Origin: Alphaproteobacteria bacterium
GTDB taxonomy: Bacteria > Pseudomonadota > Alphaproteobacteria > Paracaedibacterales > CAIULA01
Direction: 5' to 3'
NCBI GenBank assembly: GCA_026400645.1
Contig: JAPLOP010000027.1
Location: forward strand, 1-64,000
Length of the DNA: 64,000 bases
Part shown: one piece after another, positions 18,727 through 27,301 of the stretch
How positions within the stretch are numbered: position 1 is the first letter of the stretch
Layout: the number at the start of each line of letters is the position of its first letter
Made by a program: the position numbers and the translations under genes
Notes under the pieces: generated by a model
Told to the model about the DNA's origin: nothing
What the model saw: only the letters and a program-made list of their open reading frames with translations
Database searches by the model: none

Positions 18727-19275
18727 TTACTGGGCGGTCATTTCCGCATAATTCATTTCACTGACAATCTGGCCCTTATTATTACCATCAACGTCATAGA
18801 CAAAAATTGTATTGGTTTTGACGGTAATCCTAAGATACAAAACAAGGGCACCAAGTTCTTGTTGATGTAGCTGAACAAAACATTTTTTAAAGTCAATCAC
18901 CTGTAACTTTACTTTCATGCTTTGTATGTTTCCAAGCCTGACAATCTGAACAAGATCCAGGGGGATTCCCTTGTACATATTTGTCTCCAGGGTCGCGCCA
19001 TAGCCCCCATTTGGGACCTTTAGAATCAGGTCTGAATGTTTAATCGTTGCAGAGCCCGGAGAAATATCCCCAAAAGACTGTCGACTCGATGCGCCAAACC
19101 ATCCCAATAATTCACAATGATCGGTATAATCAACAACACTAGAACTCATCAAGCCATCAATTTTAACCATCCATTCTGGCGATTTGATGCTTGTATCATT
19201 TGTCGTGGGCGCAATGGTTGGAAGCTTAAATCCTTTGTTTCCAGCCAGTTCCGTATATGTAGTTTGTGATAGCAT
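18727..19275 (-). CDS. hcp: Type VI secretion tube protein Hcp
   Basis: Forms the hexameric inner tube propelled by the sheath. 182 aa, longer than typical Hcp (about 160-172). The Hcp fold begins at EWMVKIDGLMSSS (residues about 34-46), so there is an N-terminal extension of some 33 residues rich in Thr and Pro. The following parts match Hcp: HSDLILKVPNGGYGATLE, then YKGIPLDLVQIVRLG and the C-terminal EMNYAEMTAQ. The gene has the best ribosome-binding site of the block (AAGGAGG about 6 nt before ATG), in line with the high Hcp amounts needed. It sits between tssC and tssE. Confidence 0.85.
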   Translation of the reverse strand: MLSQTTYTELAGNKGFKLPTIAPTTNDTSIKSPEWMVKIDGLMSSSVVDYTDHCELLGWFGASSRQSFGDISPGSATIKHSDLILKVPNGGYGATLETNMYKGIPLDLVQIVRLGNIQSMKVKLQVIDFKKCFVQLHQQELGALVLYLRITVKTNTIFVYDVDGNNKGQIVSEMNYAEMTAQ

Positions 19276-19296
19276 TTTCTTCCTCCTTTATTAGTT

Positions 19297-20760
19297 CTAC
19301 TTCGCTGGCGGTGGTAATGTGGCCACTAAACGAATCGATGCGGTAAGCTCTTCCATTTGAAAATGTGGACGCAGATAAACAACAGCCCGATAGGTTCCCG
19401 GTTTTCCCGGAACTTCGAACACATCGATGCGGGCTTCCCGTAACGGATAACGCGCTTTAACGCTTTGCGGGGCATCATCATTCAGCAAAATATAATTGGC
19501 AATCCAGCTGTTTAAATGATGTTCGATATTATCTTTTGTCAGAAAGCTTCCGATCTTATCGCGCATAATCACCTTGATGTAATGGGCAAACCGCGAGGCC
19601 GCCAATACATAGGGTAAGCGTGCGGATAATGACGAATTCGCATTGGCATCATCCAGGCTATACACCTTTGGTTTTTGTGCTGTTTGCCCACCAAAGAACG
19701 CCGCATAATCGGTTCCCTTGCAATGACAAAGAGAAATAAACCCAAGGTCACTCAGTTCTTTTTCGCGACGATCCGTGATGGCCGTTTCTGTTGGACACTT
19801 AAGGGCAACATCCCCATCGGTTGTTTTGAAAGTGTAGGCCGGCAATCCTTGAACGATACCGCCGCCCTCAACACCACGAATTGCAGCAGTCCAACCAAAC
19901 TGTGAAAACGCATTTGTAATACGCTGTGCCAGAACATAGGATGCATTCCCCCAACAGAAATGTGTGCTATCGGATCCAACCACATCTTCCTCAAAGCTCA
20001 ATCCTTCTGCTGGCAACGTATTTGCCCCATAAGGAAGGCGCATCAAAACATGTGGCAAGACTAAAGCTACATACCGTGAATCTTCGCTTTCCCTGAACGC
20101 ATTCCATTTTACCAATTCTAGGCTCTCAAAAACTTTTGAAAGATCACGGGGAACGCCAAGATGTTCAAACGTATCTAGATCGAACAATTTGGCATCGGAT
20201 CCAGCAATAAAGGGCGCATGGGCGGCGGCGGCCACATTTGATAATTTCTCTAAAAGCTCTAAATCCTGGGGATGGCGACCAAATTCATAGTCCCCAACCA
20301 AGCAGGAATAAGGATGACCACCAAAGGTTCCGTATTCTTCTTCGTAAATTTTCTTAAAAAGCTGACTTTGATCAAACTCAACAGCTTTTTCTAGGTCTTG
20401 AAGAAGCTCTTGCTTGGTGATGTTCAGCAAGCGTAATTTCAAATGCGTGCTTGTTTCAGTGTTCATGACCAAATAGTGCAGACCACGCCACGCAGCCTCT
20501 AGTTTTTGAAAGGCTGGATCATGCATCAGTTCATTGAGCTGAGCGCCGATAAGTTCATCGATTTGTTGGATTCGTTGATTGAGGAAGGCCACCACATCAT
20601 TGCTGACTGTGTTCCCTTGTTCCAAAAGTTGGTTAACAAATTCCTGCACAAGATCCTGCGCAAAAGATTTTTGACTATCGTCGCGTGCGAGTTTGCCTTG
20701 CACCATAATGGTATCAAGGTTAAATACTGGCTCAGCTTTGGTTGCGGTTGCATCTGCCAT
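19297..20760 (-). CDS. tssC: Type VI secretion contractile sheath large subunit TssC
   Basis: Sheath subunit (VipB) that polymerises with TssB around the Hcp tube and contracts. 487 aa, typical length. Clear family marks are AWRGLHYLVMNTETS near residue 90, LVGDYEFGRHPQDLELL near 155, DLGFISLCHCKGTDYAAFFG in the second half, and the end HFQMEELTASIRLVATLPPP. It follows tssB by about 30 nt and precedes hcp by 21 nt. Confidence 0.97.
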   Translation of the reverse strand: MADATATKAEPVFNLDTIMVQGKLARDDSQKSFAQDLVQEFVNQLLEQGNTVSNDVVAFLNQRIQQIDELIGAQLNELMHDPAFQKLEAAWRGLHYLVMNTETSTHLKLRLLNITKQELLQDLEKAVEFDQSQLFKKIYEEEYGTFGGHPYSCLVGDYEFGRHPQDLELLEKLSNVAAAAHAPFIAGSDAKLFDLDTFEHLGVPRDLSKVFESLELVKWNAFRESEDSRYVALVLPHVLMRLPYGANTLPAEGLSFEEDVVGSDSTHFCWGNASYVLAQRITNAFSQFGWTAAIRGVEGGGIVQGLPAYTFKTTDGDVALKCPTETAITDRREKELSDLGFISLCHCKGTDYAAFFGGQTAQKPKVYSLDDANANSSLSARLPYVLAASRFAHYIKVIMRDKIGSFLTKDNIEHHLNSWIANYILLNDDAPQSVKARYPLREARIDVFEVPGKPGTYRAVVYLRPHFQMEELTASIRLVATLPPPAK

Positions 20761-20790
20761 AATGGGGTCTCCCTTTTAATTTATTTTTTG

Positions 20791-21336
20791 TTAAACAGAT
20801 GGCTGATCGGCGACTTCTGGAGTTGCAGCAGGCTTAGTTGCCAAACCCTCTAGCTCTTTTTGAAGCGCTTCTCTTTTTTCGGTATTGGTAATGACTTCCT
20901 GCAATAAGCCATCCAAAGTATCGTTTCCATCAAGCTTGGTCAGTAAATCCTTGAGTAAAGACCGCGCTTCGTATAGTTTTGCAAGAGCAGGGATTTGTTT
21001 AACGACATTAATCGGGGTAAAGTCATCCATTTCTTGAAAATAAAGTTCGGCACTAAGCTGATTCCCATCGTTGGTGAGCTTGTTCGGAACCCGCAATGCT
21101 AGCCGTGGCTTGATCGCAGACATAATTCCATTAAAATTATCCCGATCAATTTCAACAAATTTGCGGTCCTTCACCTTGGGGAGTGCGTCTTTCGGCATTC
21201 CAGACAGAGAAGACATAATGCCAACAACGAACGGCAATTCCTTCATTTCGACGGCATTGCCCGTTTCTACATCATAGGTGATCTGAACACGAGGAGGACG
21301 AACCCGATCGAGTTTATGTTGTGTGCTTTCAGCCAT
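20791..21336 (-). CDS. tssB: Type VI secretion contractile sheath small subunit TssB
   Basis: Small sheath subunit (VipA). 181 aa from the ATG at 21336; the frame extends six codons further to a TTG, but an AAAGGA Shine-Dalgarno sequence at good spacing supports the ATG. Family marks are RVRPPRVQITYDVETG near the N terminus, ELPFVVGIMSSLSG, and FVEIDRDNFNGIMSAIKPRL. The C-terminal tail (ATKPAATPEVADQPSV) is low-complexity. It is first in the tssB-tssC-hcp-tssE-glgX chain, with a candidate promoter at 21387-21415. Confidence 0.95.
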   Translation of the reverse strand: MAESTQHKLDRVRPPRVQITYDVETGNAVEMKELPFVVGIMSSLSGMPKDALPKVKDRKFVEIDRDNFNGIMSAIKPRLALRVPNKLTNDGNQLSAELYFQEMDDFTPINVVKQIPALAKLYEARSLLKDLLTKLDGNDTLDGLLQEVITNTEKREALQKELEGLATKPAATPEVADQPSV

Positions 21337-21386
21337 AATACGTATTCCTTTCAATATACCCCCAAGGGAGGCCTTGCTTTTTGTTT

Positions 21387-21415
21387 ATAATAAAAGCGAA
21401 GATCTTTGTTGTCTT
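21387..21415 (-). promoter_or_regulatory. Candidate sigma-70 promoter of the tssB operon
   Basis: On the minus strand AAGACA (21415-21410) and TATTAT (21392-21387) are separated by 17 bp, matching 4/6 and 5/6 of the -35 and -10 consensus. It lies about 50 bp upstream of the tssB start in the divergent gap with truA. It was found by eye only. Confidence 0.4.
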
Positions 21416-21510
21416 AGTTAAACAATACGGCCGATATTCTTAAAATTAGGTTAATTTTTTGGAGCTATTTATTTTTTTATGATGAAAAAGAGGGATTCTA
21501 AGCAGAAAAA

Positions 21511-22305
21511 ATGAAAATATTTCGATATAAAATCTTGATAGAATATGATGGGTGCCGGTTTCATGGTTGGCAACGACAGGATGGTGTTAAAACCGTCCAG
21601 GCCAGTATTGAGGATGCGCTTTGTAAAATGGTGAAGCACGAAACCTTGGTGGAGGGGGCCGGCCGAACGGACGCAGGGGTCCATGCAACGGGCCAGGTTG
21701 GGCATTTTGATCTTTTGAAATTTTATGACTGCTGTCGGTTGCTTCAGGGGATGAATCATTACCTAAGGAATAGCGGCGTTGTTATTGTGGATGTTAAGGA
21801 GGTGCCCCTCTTTTTTCATGCCCGTTTTTCAGCAATCAACAGAACATACAATTATTGCATAGCAAACAGGCAGGCCCCATTAGCATTAGATCACGATCGG
21901 GCATGGCATGTGATGCTTCCTTTGGATGTTGCCCTCATGAGAGAGGCCGCGCAGATTTTTGTTGGGCATCATGATTTTAGCGCGTTTCGAGCCTCCGCCT
22001 GTCAAAGCAAAACCCCACACAAAACAGTGACGCGTTTTGATATTGAGACAGCGGAAGATGGCCAAAAAATTAAGGCCATTATTGAGGCACGCTCCTTTCT
22101 TCATAATCAGGTCAGGATTATGATGGGAACGCTAAAACTTGTTGGCCGGGGGAAGCTGACACCAAGCGATCTAAAAACAATTCTTGAAACGGGAGATCGG
22201 ACTCTGGCTGGTCCAACGGCACCTCCTCATGGTTTATATTTGGTTGACGTCGGATACAAGACAGGATCCAATATAGACATAACCCAAGAAGGAATTCATG
22301 TATGA
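21511..22305 (+). CDS. truA: tRNA pseudouridine(38-40) synthase TruA
   Basis: Isomerises uridines 38-40 in the tRNA anticodon arm. 264 aa, typical. N-terminal EYDGCRFHGWQRQ is followed by the catalytic Asp in EGAGRTDAGVHATGQ (D54); the second half has SFLHNQVRIMMGTL and APPHGLYLVDVGY, both TruA hallmarks. The gene is divergent from tssB, and its end overlaps the next gene by 4 bp (ATGA). Confidence 0.97.
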   Translation: MKIFRYKILIEYDGCRFHGWQRQDGVKTVQASIEDALCKMVKHETLVEGAGRTDAGVHATGQVGHFDLLKFYDCCRLLQGMNHYLRNSGVVIVDVKEVPLFFHARFSAINRTYNYCIANRQAPLALDHDRAWHVMLPLDVALMREAAQIFVGHHDFSAFRASACQSKTPHKTVTRFDIETAEDGQKIKAIIEARSFLHNQVRIMMGTLKLVGRGKLTPSDLKTILETGDRTLAGPTAPPHGLYLVDVGYKTGSNIDITQEGIHV

Positions 22306-22892
22306 AGATAAAAAGTTTTTGGCTGGGGGTCATTATCGCCATCGTAATGACCATTTTGTATCAGACCCTGTCCGTTATCATCCATTCTTTTCAAGACAAT
22401 GAAATGGAAGAAATGATCACATTGTTGGATATTAATTATATTCCGGCATTGCCGACCGAGGGGGTCCCGACTTTTGAATTTAACCTATATCCCCCAAATG
22501 CACGCGGGGAATCTGATCGTCAATCCAAAAAACTGTCAGATTTCAAGGGGAAACCCGTCATTCTGCATTTTTGGGCGCCATGGTGCCCCCCATGTGTTTC
22601 AGAACTTCCTGAGTATGATAATTTTGCAAAGGGCAAAAAAGTCATCGATCTTTCAGTCGTATTCGATGGATCATTGTACCAAAAGGTAAGCGCATTTTAT
22701 GAAAAACATTCCATTAAGAATCTGACGACTGTGATTGACGAGAAAGGAAAGCTTGCGCGCGCAATGAAGATTGAGTCCACTCCGACAACGATATTTATCG
22801 ACAAAAATGGAAAAGAGGTTGGCCGAATAGCGGATGCAATTAATTGGAAAAGCAAGGCTGTTGTTAATCTTTTGTTAGCACAAATGCTGTAG
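22302..22892 (+). CDS. TlpA/ResA-like membrane-anchored thioredoxin
   Basis: 196 aa. A single N-terminal membrane anchor (FWLGVIIAIVMTILYQTLSV) is followed by a periplasmic thioredoxin-like domain with the redox motif WCPPC (Cys about 95 and 98) and the cis-Pro segment ESTPTTIFIDKNG. Such proteins reduce periplasmic thiols, often for cytochrome c assembly. The next gene encodes a cytochrome b561, so a shared redox role is plausible. Overlaps truA by 4 bp. The exact subfamily (TlpA, ResA, DsbE) cannot be settled by eye. Confidence 0.88.
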   Translation: MKIKSFWLGVIIAIVMTILYQTLSVIIHSFQDNEMEEMITLLDINYIPALPTEGVPTFEFNLYPPNARGESDRQSKKLSDFKGKPVILHFWAPWCPPCVSELPEYDNFAKGKKVIDLSVVFDGSLYQKVSAFYEKHSIKNLTTVIDEKGKLARAMKIESTPTTIFIDKNGKEVGRIADAINWKSKAVVNLLLAQML

Positions 22893-22929
22893 GCTTTTAT
22901 ACATGGGTTATTAATAAAGGATTATTACA

Positions 22930-23475
22930 ATGGCAAATTATAAAAACACATCCCAGCGGTTTGGTTACGTCGCTCAGTTTTTTCATTGGTTTGTTTCTGT
23001 TTCAATCATTGGAATGCTGGTCGTTGGTTTTTCGATGGCTGATATGCCTGTCTCTCCGGCTAAATGGCAAATTTATACGCTCCATAAATCTTTTGGACTC
23101 GTATTGGCATTTGTTATCACAGCCCGGTTGGTTTGGCGATGGATAAACATTGTCCCAGAGGTACAAGGAAAAGGTTTGCTCAAAATACTAGCTAAGGCCA
23201 GCGTCTATGTTCTGTATGGATTGATGTTTACCATGATTATTAGCGGATTTGTTATGTCCGAAGCTGGTGGGTATCCTATTCAATTCTTTGGCATAGCGAA
23301 CGTTCCCATGATTCTTGCCAAGAATGATGTTCTTTCTCATCTTGCCAAGGAAATCCATGAAATTACGGCTTCTTGTTTTGTTGTGATATTGGTAACACAT
23401 GTCGCTGCTGCTTTTTATCATCATTTTATTCTAAAAGATTCGGTTCTTTTGCGAATGTTACCGGAAAAAAAATAA
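22930..23475 (+). CDS. Cytochrome b561 family protein
   Basis: 181 aa with four predicted membrane helices. Conserved His residues that would ligate heme b lie in QFFHWFVSVS (helix 1), TLHKSFGLVLAF (helix 2), KEIHEITASCFVV and THVAAAFYHH (helix 4), matching the bacterial CybB/b561 pattern. It probably moves electrons between quinol and a partner in the inner membrane; superoxide oxidase activity is known for E. coli CybB. It follows the thioredoxin gene by 37 nt on the same strand. Confidence 0.9.
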   Translation: MANYKNTSQRFGYVAQFFHWFVSVSIIGMLVVGFSMADMPVSPAKWQIYTLHKSFGLVLAFVITARLVWRWINIVPEVQGKGLLKILAKASVYVLYGLMFTMIISGFVMSEAGGYPIQFFGIANVPMILAKNDVLSHLAKEIHEITASCFVVILVTHVAAAFYHHFILKDSVLLRMLPEKK

Positions 23476-23489
23476 CGCACGAACATGTG

Positions 23490-23625
23490 AATTTCTTTGC
23501 TGGATTGCTTCGCCCTTTCGCTTCGCTTTTAGGGGCTCGCAAAGACGTCTTTGTGATGAGGGTGAAACCCAATGAGCAATCCAAAGAATATGCTAAAACC
23601 CATGAAGATTTGTTGAAAGTAGTAT
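23490..23625. repeat. Composite inverted-repeat element, degenerate copy (locus B)
   Basis: CTGGATTGCTTCG near 23500 pairs with CAATGAGCAATCCA near 23583. The right end, CATGAAGATTTGTTGAAA then GTAGTAT, is a decayed form of the type 1 arm seen at 27262. It fills most of the 227-bp gap between the b561 gene and yceD; nothing else is visible there. Confidence 0.55.
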
Positions 23626-23702
23626 AAGTTGGAATTTGAACGCTGTGACTGCAAAAAGCGACAACAATGGATGCAATGGCAACCGCAAAAGGAACCCAAT
23701 AA

Positions 23703-24233
23703 ATGACCGAAGAGATAACCGTTGAACTAAGAAGGCTGATCAATCTAGATCGAATTAGTCGGTCCGATAAACCTTATTCCATCAAAACAACAGAAGGGGA
23801 GCGTGAGGCCCTGGCCCAACGATTTGGCCTTGTTGCAATTCACACCCTCAGCGCAAGTTACACAATCAGCCCATCTTCCAACAGTCGCAAAGGATACATG
23901 GTGTTGGGCAGCCTGTCTGCGAAGGTTGTCCAAAGCTGTATTCGAACCTTGGTCGATGTTCCTGAAAAAATTGATATCAAATTTTCTATTTTGGTTGTGG
24001 ATCAAAAGCATGAAACGCTTAACCCCTTTGATCCGGAACATGACGAAGATTACGAATACAGTGCCGAGGGGGAAATTGACCTGGGCGAAGTCACCGCCCA
24101 ATACCTGTCCCTTAATCTGAACCCATTTCCACAGAAAACCTCATCAGAACTTAGTAAGTCAAGTGTCGAAAATGCTCCAACGCAAACCAAGAAAAATCCA
24201 TTTGCTGTCTTGGAGACATTAAAATCGTCATGA
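23703..24233 (+). CDS. DUF177 / YceD family protein
   Basis: 176 aa. Alphaproteobacterial YceD proteins are linked to 23S rRNA / ribosome biogenesis and usually precede rpmF and plsX. Here the match rests on the IPxxI-like N-terminal part, LSAKVVQSCIRTLVDVPEKI, and the acidic, conserved LNPFDPEHDEDYEY followed by GEIDLGEVTAQYLSLNLNPFP, which is the DUF177 core. The gene overlaps dapF by 4 bp (ATGA at 24230-24233); rpmF is not adjacent. Confidence 0.85.
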   Translation: MTEEITVELRRLINLDRISRSDKPYSIKTTEGEREALAQRFGLVAIHTLSASYTISPSSNSRKGYMVLGSLSAKVVQSCIRTLVDVPEKIDIKFSILVVDQKHETLNPFDPEHDEDYEYSAEGEIDLGEVTAQYLSLNLNPFPQKTSSELSKSSVENAPTQTKKNPFAVLETLKSS

Positions 24234-25042
24234 CGCTTCGCTTTACAAAGGCCTGTGCCTTGGGTAATGACTTTGTCATTCTGCCCCTGGATCAATTAGA
24301 AAAAGAGTGTGATTTACAAAGTCTTAGCATTTTTCTGGCAGGCCGGCGTTACGGCGTTGGATGTGATCAAGTCATTTATGCAGCACCAACAAAAATTCCG
24401 AACACGTTCCAAATTCGTTTTTTTAACGCGGACGGATCAGAGGCTGAATCCTGCGGCAATGGAACGCGGTGCGTTGCAAAACTTTTGATGGAACAAGAAG
24501 GTTCCAAAGTGATTTCTTTGCAAACTCTGGGGGGGACCATTTTCTGCAAGGCAGAAGCCGGCGGCCTAATTTCGGTTGAATTTCCAGCCCCCCAAATTGT
24601 TCTGCCCGTTTCTTTGGACAGCTATCCCGAATTATCGGCATTGCCATCTGTTTTTGTGCAGATTGGCAATCCCCACCTTGTTTGTTTTGTCACAGGGCAG
24701 CCGGATATAAAGACACTCGGGCCATTGCTAGAAACCCATCTGCACAAATTAGATAAAAAATTCCCAAAAAATGTTAACGTCGGTTTTGCCACTATTATCG
24801 ATACGCTTACTATCCAATTAACCGTCTGGGAACGGGGATCCGGTCTTACTCCCGCCTGTGGTACGGGCGCATGCGCAGCCGTCATTGCCGCGTCATTTTG
24901 CAATTTGGTAACAAGGCAACAACCTGTGACCGTCATGCAGGCGGGCGGCAATCTTAGTGTAGAATGGGGCGGTGGAGCCGTCCAGCTTTGTGGGGAGGCT
25001 AACAGTATTTTCAAGGGCACAATCGGGATCCAGATCGCTTAG
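24230..25042 (+). CDS. dapF: Diaminopimelate epimerase DapF
   Basis: Converts LL- to meso-diaminopimelate for peptidoglycan and lysine. 270 aa. The two catalytic cysteines are in ESCGNGTRC (C75) and TPACGTGAC (C210), and FNADGSEAE is present as usual. Translationally coupled to the DUF177 gene; murB, another peptidoglycan gene, is convergent downstream with a repeat element between. Confidence 0.97.
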   Translation: MTLRFTKACALGNDFVILPLDQLEKECDLQSLSIFLAGRRYGVGCDQVIYAAPTKIPNTFQIRFFNADGSEAESCGNGTRCVAKLLMEQEGSKVISLQTLGGTIFCKAEAGGLISVEFPAPQIVLPVSLDSYPELSALPSVFVQIGNPHLVCFVTGQPDIKTLGPLLETHLHKLDKKFPKNVNVGFATIIDTLTIQLTVWERGSGLTPACGTGACAAVIAASFCNLVTRQQPVTVMQAGGNLSVEWGGGAVQLCGEANSIFKGTIGIQIA

Positions 25043-25050
25043 CCGTTGTT

Positions 25051-25200
25051 ATGCCATTTTCAATAAACCTTCATGAGTTCGGGACGCTTTCTGGATTGCT
25101 TTGTTGAGCTGCGCCCTCCGCGCAATGACGTCGTCATGGCGAGCCGACGAAGACGGCGTGGCCATCCAGGAAACTCACTAATCTTTTTTGAAAATGGCAT
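25051..25200. repeat. Composite inverted-repeat element, full copy (locus C)
   Basis: 150 bp bounded by a perfect 13-bp terminal inverted repeat (ATGCCATTTTCAA at 25051-25063, TTGAAAATGGCAT at 25188-25200). The left arm (TTCATGAGTTCGGG, CTGGATTGC) is type 1 and the right arm (GGCCATCCAGGAAACTCACT) is type 2. It lies between convergent dapF and murB; the murB stop codon (25178-25180) is inside it. Confidence 0.85.
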
Positions 25201-26080
25201 TGCTTCCCAATCTGATGACTTCCCATTCCAAGGAAACCCCCGTCACATCCAAAACGCGACTTCGGACGGTTTCCCCCAGGGTTTCGATATCTGCAGCGGT
25301 TGCATTCCCCAGGTTCAGCAAAAAGTTACAGTGTTTTTCGGATATCTGGGCACCCCCTAGGGTCAAACCACGACATCCTGCCTGATCAATCAATTCCCAT
25401 GCTTTTTTCTGGCCGCCGTTGTGATCCCCAGGATTCTTGAATGTGCTTCCGCCTGTTCGACCGCGCGTGGGTTGGGTTTCCTCGCGTTTTTGCAGAAAAT
25501 CATTAACAAGTCGCAGGATTTCATCCTTCGGTTTTCTTGCACCACGAAAGGCCGCCCGAATCACAATGGAACGATCGGGCAGATTTCCATGACGATATCC
25601 CATCGGGATTTCTGCAGCAGACACTCTGTGGATCGCCCCCTGTTCATCCATAATTTCTGCCCATTCTAAAATATCCTTAATTTCTGTACCGTAAGCCCCC
25701 GCATTCATGGCGACTGCCCCACCGATGGTTCCGGGGATGCTTACCAAGAATTCCAATCCCCCCAAGGATTTTTCCATACACTGCATCGCCAGCGTGCGGT
25801 CAAGGCATCCAGCCCCCGCGATAACGACGTCTCCATCAAACTCAATGGCAGAAAATGCACCGCCCAAACGAATGACAAAACCGCGTATGCCACCATCCCG
25901 AACCAGGATATTGGAACCTGCCCCTATACAAAAAACCGGTAAATCAGCGGGTTTGTTTTTTAAAAAACACGACAAATCATCCACGGATTGCGGTTTATAA
26001 AAAAAGTCCGCAGGGCCACCAACCTGAAACCATGTCACTTTAGCAAGTGGATAATTCAATAAATATTGATCACGTATCAT
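25178..26080 (-). CDS. murB: UDP-N-acetylenolpyruvoylglucosamine reductase MurB
   Basis: FAD enzyme that makes UDP-MurNAc. 300 aa, type I MurB. Seen are the FAD-binding GAGSNILVRDGG and SIPGTIGGAVAMNAGAYG, the YRHGN substrate loop, the catalytic Ser in GGSTFKNPGDH and the conserved ISEKHCNFLLN. The start overlaps the uracil-DNA glycosylase gene by 4 bp. The last six codons (AIFKKD) and the TAG stop are encoded by a dispersed repeat element, so the natural C terminus was replaced or slightly extended. Confidence 0.97.
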   Translation of the reverse strand: MIRDQYLLNYPLAKVTWFQVGGPADFFYKPQSVDDLSCFLKNKPADLPVFCIGAGSNILVRDGGIRGFVIRLGGAFSAIEFDGDVVIAGAGCLDRTLAMQCMEKSLGGLEFLVSIPGTIGGAVAMNAGAYGTEIKDILEWAEIMDEQGAIHRVSAAEIPMGYRHGNLPDRSIVIRAAFRGARKPKDEILRLVNDFLQKREETQPTRGRTGGSTFKNPGDHNGGQKKAWELIDQAGCRGLTLGGAQISEKHCNFLLNLGNATAADIETLGETVRSRVLDVTGVSLEWEVIRLGSNAIFKKD

Positions 26081-26838
26081 AAGGGCCCCAATTCTTTCAG
26101 CGCATCCTCTATCATCAAAAAATCACGCCATACCAACGCCTTTTGCCCAGGAGAGCGCATAAGATAAGCCGGATGAAATGTGGCGATCGTTTTAATGCCG
26201 GGGCTGTCCGGTGTCGGGTGATAGGTATGCCATTCCCCACGCAGTTGGGCAATACCCTTTGTGGCAGATAACAACGTCTTTGCCGCGACCCCGCCCAGCA
26301 GGACCAAAATCTTTGGGTTGATCAGCTCGATATGTTTTTCAATAAAGGGTTGGCACAATGCGATTTCGCCCGTTGTTGGGGGGCGATTGCCCGGGGGGCG
26401 CCACGGAACAATATTGCTGATGTAAATTTTGGTGCGGTCAAGATTAATGGACGCAAAAATTTTATCTAACAATTGCCCGCATTGCCCAACAAATGGCTTG
26501 CCTTGCTTGTCCTCATCTGCGCCTGGAGCCTCGCCCACGAACATAATCTTTGCCTGTGGATTGCCATCGGAAAACACTAAATTCATCGCTGTTTCTTTTA
26601 GGCCGCAACCAGAAAAATCAGCCATGGCGCTTTTTAGCTCCTCTAAAGACTGACAAGATCGTGCCGGATGATCGGTTAAGGACGATATCCTTGGTATAAT
26701 TTTCGGAACCACCGCTTGAGATGATTCGGGTTTTTTTTCTGCTTTGGCAAAACGATTCTGTGGCGTGGGAAATGTTGCGACATCCACCCCATTTTCATGG
26801 TACCACTGCAATACATTGATGAAATCCTCTTTTTCCAT
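26077..26838 (-). CDS. Family 4 uracil-DNA glycosylase
   Basis: Removes uracil from DNA; an iron-sulfur enzyme in this family. About 253 aa from the ATG at 26838; the frame runs 25 codons further upstream, but that would overlap the divergent ribbon-helix-helix gene. Motif 1 is GEAPGADEDKQGKPFVG and motif 2 is TFHPAYLMRSPGQK; between them are IVPWRPPGNRPP and ILVLLGGVAAKTLL, as in alphaproteobacterial members. Only one Cys (DFSGCGLK) is visible in the N-terminal cluster region, as in the DGCALK type. murB overlaps its 3' end. Confidence 0.9.
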   Translation of the reverse strand: MEKEDFINVLQWYHENGVDVATFPTPQNRFAKAEKKPESSQAVVPKIIPRISSLTDHPARSCQSLEELKSAMADFSGCGLKETAMNLVFSDGNPQAKIMFVGEAPGADEDKQGKPFVGQCGQLLDKIFASINLDRTKIYISNIVPWRPPGNRPPTTGEIALCQPFIEKHIELINPKILVLLGGVAAKTLLSATKGIAQLRGEWHTYHPTPDSPGIKTIATFHPAYLMRSPGQKALVWRDFLMIEDALKELGPL

Positions 26839-26883
26839 GGAGGACAGTATACATGAATCACCCAAAGTCATAAAAGGAGTTTT

Positions 26884-27102
26884 ATGAAAAGATCGCTTGT
26901 TATTTCGGGGCACGCCACCAGCATTTCATTGGAGGCTGAATTTTGGGCAGCCCTAAAGGATATCGCCGAACAGAAAAACATGTCTATCGCGGCCCTGATT
27001 AAAGAAATTGACCTTGTTCATACGGCAGAAAAATCCAACGAAAAAACATCAAATTTGTCCAGCCGCATCCGCGTTTATATTTTGCAGCACTATATAACCT
27101 GA
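26884..27102 (+). CDS. Ribbon-helix-helix domain protein (RHH_4 type)
   Basis: 72 aa, preceded by a strong AAAGGAG ribosome-binding site. The pattern KRSLVISGHATSISLEAEFW followed by ALKDIAEQKNMSIAALIKEID and NLSSRIRVYIL matches the small alphaproteobacterial RHH_4 proteins, thought to bind DNA as dimers. Its target is unknown. Two candidates are in view: its own divergent gap, and the palindrome at 27307-27330 upstream of the ATPase gene. Neither is shown. Confidence 0.85.
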   Translation: MKRSLVISGHATSISLEAEFWAALKDIAEQKNMSIAALIKEIDLVHTAEKSNEKTSNLSSRIRVYILQHYIT

Positions 27103-27119
27103 GTGCGATATAAGAATCC

Positions 27120-27262
27120 CTAAAAACCTTACCTTTTCCTGGGTAATCCTGGATTGCTTCGTCGCTCCGCTCCTCGCAACGACGTTTTTGCGCGGAGGGC
27201 GAAGCCCGACAAAGCAATCCAGAAATTGCCCCGAACTCATGAAGAGTTATTGAAAATGGTAT
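27120..27262. repeat. Composite inverted-repeat element (locus D)
   Basis: The inner palindrome has perfect 11-bp arms (CTGGATTGCTT at 27149-27159, AAGCAATCCAG at 27212-27222). The right end GAACTCATGAAG, TTATTGAAAATGGTAT is a clean type 1 arm; the left end is too diverged to place exactly. It separates the RHH gene from the ATPase promoter. Confidence 0.7.
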
Positions 27263-27301
27263 AATACGAGTTTTTTGGTCCCTCAGATTTCCTGTTTTTG
27301 A

